Shown here one piece after another: positions 21,942-32,800 of a DNA stretch of 64,000 bases (position 1 is its first letter; the number at the start of each line of letters is the position of its first letter). This DNA is from Panulirus ornatus (lineage: Eukaryota > Arthropoda > Malacostraca > Decapoda > Palinuridae), in assembly GCF_036320965.1 (NCBI RefSeq), contig NC_092228.1, positions 11,631,262 to 11,695,261 of the forward strand. The letters run 5' to 3'. The notes beneath the pieces are model-generated. The model was not told the DNA's origin and searched no databases. It saw only the letters and a list, made by a program, of their open reading frames with translations. The translations under genes and the position numbers were made by a program.

Positions 21942-24900
21942 CTCTTTTAATTGTCACTGTCACTGACAACTATCTAATCCCCTCATCAAATGTACACTTC
22001 AGAAGTTCAAACACAAACTTTGACCCCATTATCTGTCTAGAATGGTACTATATGTGCATTCCACCAATCCTCATGCACTTTGCTATGATCTTTACATGCA
22101 TTAAAAATCCAAACCAATTGATCAGTGACTTAGTCTCCCCATTTCTAAATATATTCAACTGCAGTACCATTCATTCCAGCTTCCTTGTCACTTTTCATGG
22201 TACCCAAGGCTTTCACAACCTCTGCTTTGTTCACCAAACCACTTTGTGAATCTCTCACTTCTCATAACTCCCTAACCAAAACACCATTCATCAGCCAAGC
22301 CGTCATTAGACATTCAGCATTCCTTCAAAATACTCATTCCATCTCCATTTCATTAGTGTCTGATACCTCTTCCCCATTTGCCCCTTTACCGATGTTCCCA
22401 TGTATTTTTTCTGACTATTAACCTCCTTCCTAGATGCATTGCATCATTCTCCCTGATGGTGCCTGATACTTGCTCACCCCATCTCTCATTTGCCCTTTTT
22501 CAACCTCATTTCCTCATGCTACTAGTACATCTCCCAAGCACTTTCCTCATGCTACTTGTACATCTCCCAATCATTTGCACTCCTTCCATGTAACTGCCAC
22601 CTATACATCTCTATTTTCTCTCACCAGCAGCTTTACTTTCTCTTTCCACTCTATACCCTTTCTCACTTCCCACCTTCCATGCACTACAGCACTTCTTTCC
22701 AAAATATTTTCCATACCTCTCCATTTCCCCTTGCTTCATTTACTATCATCTTTTCCATTCTACACCCATTATTCCAAGTATTTCTTCACATGCATTTGTT
22801 TTTCAAGCTCGCTCACTTTCCCACTTTCTTCTGACTCTTATCATTTCCTCTTTTCTGACAACCAGTACAAAGCTTTACTCACGCTTCCATGAGGTAATGA
22901 TGTTGTTGGAACTGAGTATTTTATTTCTTATTATATATTTACTAAAATATCATGAAATATTTTCTTCTGCAGGATTTCTTACTGGAGGCTTTTCACCCTG
23001 CTGCTGTAAATGACATAGTGCAAAAAAGATCAGATGAATATGAGAAACAAAGCTTTGGTGGTGGAGTTCTTTCTAAGTATCCTCTGATGAATGGTCCACA
23101 AACTGTACCTGAGGAAAAAGCTAGTAGTTGTTCAAACAAGGGTAATGAAAATAAGAAGGAAAAATCAAGCTTCAAAGTTTCAAACACGGGTAATGAAAAT
23201 AAGGAAAAATCAAGCTTCAAATTTATTTCTAGTGTCAATGGATGTGCAGAAAAATTTACATCAGATGACAGCTTTCAATTTGATGATGATTTTCCCTTTG
23301 AAAACTTTGATATTGATGAAAGGGATCATGAGAGGTCAGATATAGTTAGCACTCCATCAGACTGTGAATTTACACAATGCTCAAACTTTAGATTGTGCAA
23401 TCAAACAAAGTTCAACAAGGAACTTAATACAGACAGTACAACCAGTTGTCACAGTGTAAAAAAAGATGATTTCAGATCTAGAATTTTACAAACATTGAAA
23501 GGCAGTAAATGTGTTAATTCTGTTACCCATGATAACCTACCACCTCCATCCCCATTAAATTCTGTAATTAATGCTTCCATTGATTGTGTGTCTAAAACTG
23601 GTAGAAAAAGAACATCTTCAGATTCAGCTGAAATAAGGAAAGAAGATACAGGCCCACCCCTCAAAAAACTATATAAACAGTCTCATGGGGCGTGCGGCAG
23701 CTACTCCACTAATGTTAGTCATTCAACAGAAACAACAAATATTTTAGATAACTTGAAAGTGCACTGTCAGACTGAATTTAATAACCTACCCAAGACTAAT
23801 AAAGTCCCTGGAGAAAATAATCTATTACCAAGACGGCAACAGCTCACACCAATTACATCTCCAAAGCAAGTTGCTCCTAATACCTGGAAAACTTCAAGTC
23901 TAGGGGGTCCAGTCATTCAGAAGAGAAAATTCCCAGGACCTGCTGGGATTCTCCCACAACTGGTAAGGTGAACATTCACTTCAGCAAATATGATTAATGT
24001 CTGTAATGAAAATAGATTAAAACAACTAAAATTCCTTGACTTCTCTGAAAGTTGTTGATATTCTTATATGATAAAAGCATTTTAATTGGACTTAATACTT
24101 TTTTAATGATGATATTTTAGGGCTCAGATCTCATGGTTCCAGACAACCAGCAGTTGCATGAAAAATCCCCTGCCACAGTTACACAGGTATGTGATGAGTG
24201 AAGTTAGTATTACAGGGATTTTGAAGCGACGACAAAGGAAGCAAAAAATTCCATCATCATGCTTTACCCACCATTCTTTCATTTTCTCACTGCTGCTTTA
24301 AATGATGATCTAGAAGAAAATCCCTCTCATGTATGCACTTGTAAACTTAATGAATGAGTTTTTCAATTCACAATAAGCCTATGCATAAGCATTAATGATG
24401 AGCCTCACAAACTTTTTTTTATATAATTGCTCCATTGGCCTGAATTTGCTCTATTTTTTTTTTTTTTTTGCTTTAAGAAAATATATTGGTGACAGGAGGC
24501 AGAATATATAGAGTGGGCAGCTTTTGCAGTTTCTCACTCAAATCAGCTACTAGCTGTGTCATCAGTAAATAACAACTGACACAAATTTTTTTTTCAGTAA
24601 TTTACTCCACTCTAGTTGTTAGGTTTAATATGCACTATGAGTACAATGTTAGTTTGATTCTTTTGTATTCTGTTTCAGCCAGTATAATACAGAAATTTCA
24701 TTTCATTTCAGAATGTTGTGTGCTCCCAAAGCTCTGCTTATGACTTTTCTAGAGGACCATGGCAGCAAATGATTAATGATTTGGAACTAAATACTGCTGA
24801 TCCTGCATGTCCTTTGCAAGTGTTTAATATAAAGTGGGTGCTTCGAAGAGCTAGCCTGAGAGGCCAGGCAGGTGTTCGCAAAGTTCCCTTTCTTGCTGTA

Positions 24901-26855
24901 TTAGTGCGTAGTCTTGATATGACACATAATGATGCTACAGCAGTGTTGAAGGATCCAACAGGTAAGTATTCTCAATCTGGTAATTAAAATGTTCATTCCT
25001 TTCTGTATCCAGTTGTATTTATTTATGTATTTGGTTGGCATAAAATTAGATCACTTGCATGTTGATTTACAACAAATTTTCAACTCATATTATTCATAAA
25101 ATAAAATCATTTGATTAATCAGTAATGAAGCCAAACAGCTTTCACAAGTCTCCTGTGCACACCTTGTAAAGTCAAAACTTACTAGAGTGCTTCCTCACTC
25201 AGTGTATCATATTATGACTGTTGAAATACAGTCTTTTCCTCTTAGAGAGAAAGAGAGCTCTTGGATAATACAGGTATTCTTGGTTTGATTATGCTCATAC
25301 TTTTATTAATACATCTTGATTGACATCAAATAACCATGCTTGCCTTTTGTGCTGTGAAAAGGTGAAAAGTCACATTTGGTGAGGCTATATCATTGAGAGT
25401 AGTCAAAGAACTTCTCACTCCAAAGGAATTCTCATTTTCTAAGAAAATATATCATCAGATAATGTGGAAAAGGTAATAAGAATATCAAAATTATTTTTTG
25501 GGGGGAAATTGGCACATTTTAGGGCATCCCCCTAAAAGTTAATTGCACAGCATAAGGGCTGATAAAGGAGAGACATACCCAGATATGTGACAACCTGCAA
25601 TTGCTGTATTACTGGAACTGATACTAATAGAACACCAAAAATATATCAGCCTCAGTCAAATATGAATCACAGGACATCCTCACTAATTTGCTATCCCTGG
25701 GGGACTCTACCCTAATCAGATCTTGATCTTCATAATTTCCTTACTCTACACCTCAAAGCTTTGGAACCACATTAGTGAATGCCAAGAAAAGATTCTTGTG
25801 CAAAAACATGCTTTTTGTAGGCTAAGAGTAAGCCATTTTCAGGTGTAGATCATACCAGTATATATGACATATTTCCTAATGGTATCAAAAGATAAAGGAC
25901 CAGATAAAGAATTCACACTTCCACAAACATGCTGATAAGAATAATGAAATTACACTGCCTTATACTTTGCAAGATTATAATGCTAAGTTTTTCTTTATCA
26001 GGAGAAATGAATGGTACAGTTGCAAGTTCAGTAATGGATGAGTATGGGCCTACACTACAATCTGGCTCTGTACTACTGCTACGGGGTGTGACTGTGTTGT
26101 CACCAGTAGGTTTGAGAGCAACTACTACATTAAGAGAACATACTCGGCATCATTACCTCAACATTACTCTCAATACTGTGCTCACTATTTACACTCCTGA
26201 TGAGTCTGGTGATGTCATCATTACATCTGTAGGGAAGGTAGATAAAAGGGAACTGTGTAAACAAGCAGCTGCCCCAAAGACAGCTGGTGGGTCTCGAGCT
26301 ATTGTTGAGGAGGAGGAAGATGAAATACATGGAGATTTTTCGAAACATAGTCCTTCCCTCTTTTCTAATATTAATGAATCATTTGGGAGCTTCTCTGGTA
26401 AGTTGAATCATTCAACTCCCATGGCACGACTTCCTAATTATAAATCCCCAAAATTCACAGCTAACATTACCCAACAGTGCAGTTTTGCTCAGCCTCAGAA
26501 GTTCAATCAGCAGTATTCACCAGGTACTGCTACACGAAATGGAGGTCATTTAGTTAGTGTTGGACCAAGAATGATAACACCAACTAATAACAGAAAAATC
26601 CAAAATCAAGGGATATCAACCTCATCAGTACCTTTCCAGCCTCATTTCCAACAATCGCCTGTCAGAGGAGCAGGATTAGTTACTTCACACCAGCCATTAG
26701 TAAAGCATCCCTCATTGCTTAATAGCAGTATGCATGGTAAAAGACTTGAAAAATCATTAACTAGTCCCCAAAACTTTTCCAGCCAAGCAGAAGAGAAAGA
26801 AGTCAGCGAGTTGTTAGATGGGGTTGATACAGATTCATTGTTTGGGGATTTTTAA
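21389..26855 (+). CDS. HROB: HROB: homologous recombination OB-fold protein (MCM8-MCM9 recruiter)
   Basis: HROB loads and stimulates the MCM8-MCM9 helicase during recombinational repair in the nucleus. Coding exons, all with GT-AG sites and matching phases: 21389-21427, 22973-23962, 24121-24186, 24712-24961, 26002-26855; 732 codons (human about 650). I chose ATG 21389 because the short acidic start MFDGDEDFNFVDEDFLLEAF resembles the family N terminus; an in-frame upstream ATG at 21272 would add 39 residues. Landmarks: a disordered S/N/K-rich middle; KRKFPGPAGILPQL at the end of exon 2, the family's conserved linker motif; exons 4-5 form the OB fold with FSRGPWQQM, VLRRASLRGQ, VPFLAVLVRSLD, LKDPTGEMNGTV, SGSVLLLRGVTVLSP and HYLNITLNTVLTIYTPDE; the acidic tail ends DTDSLFGDF. 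Intron 1 holds an AT microsatellite and an old LINE. Family assignment is confident; function is by homology. Confidence 0.93.
21868..21940. repeat. (AT)n microsatellite in HROB intron 1
   Basis: About 36 AT units. Confidence 0.97.
22030..22905 (-). mobile_element. Old LINE-A-like relic in HROB intron 1
   Basis: Parallels the 10440-11510 part of LINE-A copy 7 (RT N terminus and linker) on the minus strand: CATTCCACCAATCCTCATGC, CTTTTCATGGTACCC, ACCTCTGCTTTGTTCACCAA, then degenerate linker to CCATGAGGTAATGATG. Strongly diverged and frame-broken. Confidence 0.75.
24518..24585 (-). mobile_element. Small LINE-A scrap in HROB intron 3
   Basis: CAGCTTTTGCAGTTTCTCAC through ATCAGTAAATAACAACTGAC corresponds to the F-ADD-motif segment of LINE-A in reverse. 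Confidence 0.75.
24987..26001. other. HROB intron 4, nothing else recognised
   Basis: Non-coding AT-rich intron. The last bases TTTCTTTATCAG form the acceptor. Confidence 0.7.
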
Positions 26856-27133
26856 TTTCAGATGTTTGGTACTCGGAACAACAGATTATTAACATTCATG
26901 CTTGTTAAATCAAACCTACTACCGGTCAAGTGTCCCATATTGCTGACTAGTTATAAGAATGGGGAAATCTTTCAAAATTCATTTCCTAGTCACAATAATT
27001 ATTCTGGATGAGGTCAAAACATACATTGTTTTGGGGATCTTTAATTGCAAATATTTAAGTTATTTACATCTAAGTGTACATAAGCATATGTATATATATT
27101 CATAGATATTTTTCATAACATAAACCTTAATAT

Positions 27134-27139
27134 AATAAA
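27134..27139 (+). terminator. HROB: Candidate HROB poly(A) signal (AATAAA)
   Basis: The first AATAAA after the stop, giving a 3'UTR of about 300 bp. It precedes the LINE relic that starts at 27276. A second AATAAA is at 27230-27235. Confidence 0.6.
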
Positions 27140-27275
27140 ATCCTCAAGTTAATTTGTTTTCATTTACCTAAAAATGCCACAGAGAGACAATAATTATATT
27201 TTCCTATAACTGAAAAAAGACAAACTTCAAATAAAGTATTGCCTTTTAGTCATATTCATCTTTCTTTATTAACAG

Positions 27276-27812
27276 CAAGGTTATTAGGTTCAGTAGGGTT
27301 GAGGGACAAGTTAACTGGGATGTAAGTTTGAATGGAGAAAAACTGGAGGAAGTGAAGTGTTTTAGATATCTGGGATTGGACTTAGCAGCGGATGGAACCA
27401 TGGTAGCAGAAGTGAGTCAAAGGGGTGGGGAGGGGGCAAAGGTTCTGGGAATGAAGAATGTGTGGGAGAGAACATTACCTCAGAGCAAAAATGGGTATGT
27501 TTGAAGGACTAGTAGTTCCAACAATGTTATATGGCTATGAAAGGGTAAGAGAGATCTGTGGAAATAGAAAGAGTGTGGTTGAGTGAACAGAAAAGGGGGT
27601 GTTGAAATGGTTTGAACATATGGAGAGAATGACTGAGGAAAGAATGTGTCAGAGGTGAAAGGAACAAGTGAGAAGCAGGAGACCAAATTGGAGGTGGAAG
27701 GATGGAGTGAAAAAGATTTTGAGTGATTGGGGCCTGAACATACAGGAGGGTGAGAGGCACACATGGAATAGAGTGAATTTGAACAATGTGGTGTACTGGG
27801 GTCAATGTGCAG
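27276..27812 (+). mobile_element. Old LINE-A relic 1 between HROB and DUSP12
   Basis: Starts AGCAAGGTTATTAGGTTCAG (the KSKVIRYSR point) and runs with deletions to GTGAATTTGAACAATGTGGT. Several indels destroy the frame. The start point is the same LINE position as that of the young copy at 60210. Confidence 0.85.
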
Positions 27813-27837
27813 TGATTGAGTGGGTGAATGTATGAAT

Positions 27838-29175
27838 GTACAAAGCATCAGATTGGGGAGTAACAATGTGGCTTTGGGAGTGGTAGGGGATGTCTAGATC
27901 AGGTATATCTTTGTATTAAAGATGTGAGAAATATCTTGAAAAACAGATGGCCATATATGTGCCATTTATGAATCTGGAGAAAGCATATGATAAAGCTGAT
28001 AGGAATATAACGTATGGTGGGAAAGCTACTAAAAGCAGTAAGATGCTTTTATCAAGAGCGTAAGGTGTGCGAGTTGGCAGAGAGGAGAGTGAGTGGTTTC
28101 AGGTGAAGCTGGGCCTGTGATATCACCATGGTTACTTAATTTGTTTATGGATGGGGTGGTGAGGAAGGCAAATGCAAGGTTCTTGGAGAGACAAGCAAGT
28201 ATGCAGTCTGTAGGGGATTGGGTAGCCTGGTGAGCAATTTGTCTGCTCATGACACACTGCTGGTGGTAAAGACATGTGAGAAACTGCAGAAATTGGTGAC
28301 TGAGTCTGAGAGAGGAGGAACTTGAGAGTAAATCCAAATAAAAGCAAGGTTACTAGGTCTAGTAGGGAAGAGGGACAGGTTAATTGGGAGTGTAAGTCTG
28401 AATGGAGAAAATTTAGAACAAGTGAAGTGTGTTACATACTCAAGAGTGGACATGGCAGCAAATGGAACCATGGAGGTTGAAGTGAGTCATAAGGTGGATA
28501 AGGGGGTAAAGGTTCTGAGAGCATCAAGGAATGTGAGGAAAGGAAGGTCTTGACCTGGAGGGTTGAAAATGTGTATGTTTGGAGGTATAGTAGTTCCAGT
28601 GATGTGTGACATGGACTATCGATGAGGCTGTACTGAAAATGAAATGTTTGAGCACAGTCGGTGGTGTAAGGCGGTTTGATCGAGTAGGTAATATAAAGGC
28701 AAGAGAGGTGTTGTAATAAGAAGCGTGGTTGAGAGAGCTAAGGAAGATATGCTGAAAAGGTTTGGACAAATGAAGAAAACGAGTGAGGAGAGGTAACAAA
28801 GAGGATACATATGTCAGAAATGGAGGGGAAAAGGAAGAGGGAAGATCAGATTGGAAATGGAAGGATGGAATGAAAGAGAGTGAGAGGTTAGGGCCTGAAC
28901 TTGCAGATGGATAGAAAGCATGCAAAGGATATACTGAATTAGGCCAATGTGGCATACAAGGCATGATGTGCTGCCAAACTATTGAACAAGGACATATGAA
29001 GCAGCTGGGGTAAACCATGGAAAGGTCTGTGGGGCCTGGTTATGGATAGGGGGCTATGGTTTTGGTGCATTACACATGACAGCTAGAAAATGAAAGTGAG
29101 CAGATGCATCCTTTCTTTGTATGTTCCTGGCAATACCTTGCGAACATGGGAAACGGCTATTATGTATGAACAAAA
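27838..29175 (+). mobile_element. Old LINE-A relic 2 between HROB and DUSP12
   Basis: Begins at the EHQIGE region (CATCAGATTGGGGAGTAAC), follows the RT through a broken F-ADD block and the C-terminal region. It ends with an old-type 3' terminus (CAATACCTTGCGAACATGGG). It is in tandem with relic 1 and heavily diverged. Confidence 0.85.
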
Positions 29176-29496
29176 TCTTACACTCATAAAACATCACAAA
29201 GAAAAAATTACTTTAATTTCCTACCTCTGATGAAAATCCTTATATTTCACCTAACAATCACACCCCCACAGATAAAATGTATCTGCTGCATGCATGATGT
29301 GGAGCACCCTGGGTATCAAATGTTATTCTGCACAGCACTTTATCCAAAGTAAGGCCTACAGCAAAGAGTATAGGAGCCATTTTCTGTTTTGCATTTGAAA
29401 AAGAAACAAAGTAAACTCTGAAAGATCCTTCAATGCTACATTCAGGGATACAGTAATTATTTGAATTATGACATACAAACTACTTCAATTACAGAT

Positions 29497-29745
29497 ATTT
29501 TTTATTTTTTTTATTCATACTATTCACCATTTCCCGCAATAGCGAGGTAGCGTTAAGAACAGAGGACTGGGCCTTTGAGGGAATATCCTCACCTGGCCCC
29601 CTTCTCTGTTCCTTCTTTTGGAGAATTAAAAAAAAACCCAGAGGGGAGGATTTCCAGCCCCCCGCTCCCTTCCCTTTTAGTCGCCTTCTACAACACGCAG
29701 GGAATACGTGGGAAGTATTCTTTCTCCCCTATCCCCAGGGATAAT
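29497..29745 (-). mobile_element. SINE-A copy in the DUSP12 3'UTR, with 11 bp target-site duplication
   Basis: A full-length SINE-A in the same orientation as DUSP12. It is flanked by AATTACAGATA at 29487-29497 and 29746-29756, an 11 bp direct repeat that marks retrotransposition. The A-rich tail lies at the low-coordinate end. It sits about 75 bp past the DUSP12 stop. Confidence 0.92.
29510..29515 (-). terminator. DUSP12: AATAAA in the SINE-A tail, likely DUSP12 poly(A) signal
   Basis: Minus-strand AATAAA within the SINE tail, and the first such hexamer downstream of the DUSP12 stop; none occurs in 29757-29828. Use by DUSP12 is inferred. Confidence 0.5.
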
Positions 29746-29828
29746 AATTACAGATAAAAGGTAAAAAAAGAAGGAAAAAAAGGATATTATGAAAGACCAC
29801 AACTTTATGAAGACTAGCCTAAAAAGTA

Positions 29829-32800
29829 TCAAAGACATTTATCTACTTTTGAGGGAATGAAGTAAAATGCCGGAGTTATCTTTGCTTCACAGGGACAACG
29901 GCAACCTGAAAAAATTTCAGTGTCATTACTAATAAATGAGCATTTTCTTTCAAGCAAAAAGGCCATAAACTTTTCAAACTATAATGTAATCTGTCATTAT
30001 AAATAAGATTAATAGTGTGTGCTGTGTTAGTGTCTGATGGATCACTTCAATGTGTATGTGTTTTCTTTCATACTATTCGCCATTTCCCGCATTAGCGAGG
30101 TAGCGTTAAGAACAGAGGACTGGGCCTTAGAGGGAATATCCTCACTTGGCCCCCTTCTCTGTTCCTTCTTTTGGAAAATTAAAAAAAAAAAAAAAAAACG
30201 AGCGGGGAGGATTTCCAGCCACCCGCTCCCTCCCCTTTTAGTCGCCTTCTACGACACGCAGGGAATACGTGGGAAGTATTCTTTCTCCCCTATCCCCAGG
30301 GATAAATGTATGTGTTTTGTCTATGCTTTATTTATCGGGGGTGGAGAGATACATGACAAGAGGTTGCTGAAGTGTGAGGCAGGGGTATGCTTTTTATTTC
30401 ACTTGATAGGGACTGCAGAGCCCAGCTATTAACCTTACTCTTGAGAAAGAGCTTAGAGAATTGCAGGTATCTTTCCCTTTATTCTCCCATATAAAGGACC
30501 ATCATTTCCACCCTAGAGACTGCTGATAATGTATTTACAATGCTAGCAGGTACTTTACTATTACCCCTAAGACAGCAATTTATTACCCAGTGCACCGATA
30601 CCATTGTGAATAAAAAAGAAGGTAACTTAAGAGGATTGGAAGATAATACCACAGACATTCTACATATCCTTTTCTTCCTCATGGTAAGTCCAAGCTTAAC
30701 TGGATTACCCTCTTTCTTGTAAGATGAACTATCTCAGCAGTCACAGACTTGGGAATGTGATAAAACACTAAAGTCTATCTTTGAAAAGACATCAAAGTTA
30801 TCTTTTCGACCTGGGTGTTTTGGTATATGCATTGCCCTCCAGACTTCCATTCTAGCTTTCTAATCATCTACTGTTGCCTCCTGTGAAATGATGTTTTGAA
30901 ATAATGCCACAAGCCTTGTGGAGAGCTATAAGTGAATATGATCCTAATTCTATCTCTGTATCCCTTCAGAGATACAGTCCCCATAAGTAAAGGGGCTAAG
31001 ATACATTATAACAAAAAGGGAAACATCTGCCATGCTAAATGAAGGCTCATTCATGCTTAACTACACTACTGTTCTCTGAGGAAAGGCCCACATACACAGT
31101 GTAATGTACCTTCAAAGAAGGATTTCCTACTTGTCCCAGACTCTTCCCTCAACATTCGTCTTGATCCATTTACATTTTGCAATGGGAGAGTAAATCGATT
31201 TGTATTTTGTCACTTCTGTCTATCTATCTACCTATTTATATCTTTGATGCCCATTCCCTTTGGGAACTCCCTCAACTCTCCAAAACTGCTGAACTTCAAT
31301 GCTGCCTCTTTAATGCTTTTTGTCACATTTAAAACTCTAAAATTTACCAGCCACCAGTCACTGGAAATACTGATAGACCTTTGCAAGGAAATGTTTTGAT
31401 GGATTTTGGCATCAGTTGACAAGTTCTGATTTTGCAAATTTTTAATGAAAATAGAATTTCTGATATAAATTCAAGAAACTGGTACTGAAATCTCACCTGC
31501 ACACCAATTGTAAGTCCCAACTTTGGCCTGACACTTTGGGCAGAAGAGTTTTCCTTGTAAGATTTCTGTTGTATCTTTCATCCAACAAATTGGCAGAGTG
31601 AATATACCTTTTGTACAAATGGGAAGATTATGCATAGACCCTGACCACTTGCAATCACTCCAAACTGGATTCTCGCCTTGACAGTGAGGTAAAATGGAAT
31701 CTTTCCTTATAAGTGGAGACCTGAGGAATAACAATCTCTTACAAGTTTACGATTTACAATGCTGGAGCGTAGCAATGAATATCACATTTGAGGGAAATAT
31801 ATGCACAAAATCAATGTTCACTGATGACAAAATTTTCAGAATTTAAGAATAATCTCATACATATATAACCACTTTATACACATCCACTATAGCTTCCCAT
31901 GGTGGAACAATAAAAACATGAGTATATACATGAGTATATTAGTACAATATCTACCTGAAAAAGGTATTTATTTTACTCTATGCATTGCTTCCATGCAAGG
32001 TCCTAAAACAGAATATCCTAAACTTGTTCCCTCCCAAAACCTGCCAAAGTACAAAAGTCATGTCTAAACATATTCCTTTCCAGTAGGTCCTCCTTTAAAA
32101 CTTCCATATTCCCCACCAAAAGCATTTACATAAATCCTTTTAACATGAAGAATCAATCTTAAGGTAATGTACTTTTACACCTACTTTTATAAAGCAGAGA
32201 GCTAATTCCTTATATGCAAATGGTACATGATCAATTTTCCATGTTGTCATGCATACTTTTCTATCTATCTATCTATATATCTATAGACAGATACATAGAC
32301 ACACATGACCATTTTTCCATGCTGTCATGCACACTTTTCATGTAATTCAACTGCTATTTCACCTTTAATATCTCATAATCCCATCAATATAAACCGTATT
32401 TCTATCTCCCAACTATGTTACTACACTTCTGAATAATTCCTCTGCAAAGGCAAGCTCAAAAGGTAAACCCTCTATGATCATGTGAAACTCCTGGTAGAAA
32501 GATATCCTAAGGCACTGTAACTTCCTTGTTTGCAAAACCAGTTAACCCTTTCATTTTGAAAACTCTCTGAAAAGTATATTGCCCCATGGAAAATGATTCC
32601 TTTGAGAATATCTGTATATCATATATTAATGAAGGAAATATCTAAGGAAGTGGCATACTTTTCTTTATATTAGTGTGAGAGGGTATATTGTGTGCATAGG
32701 GGCAGGTCCTTGGTGGCAGCATGAATACTCCTTACTTATATGAATAATGTCTGATATTCTTCTAAGAGTAATTTTGTTCACCTATACCTAAACACATTAC

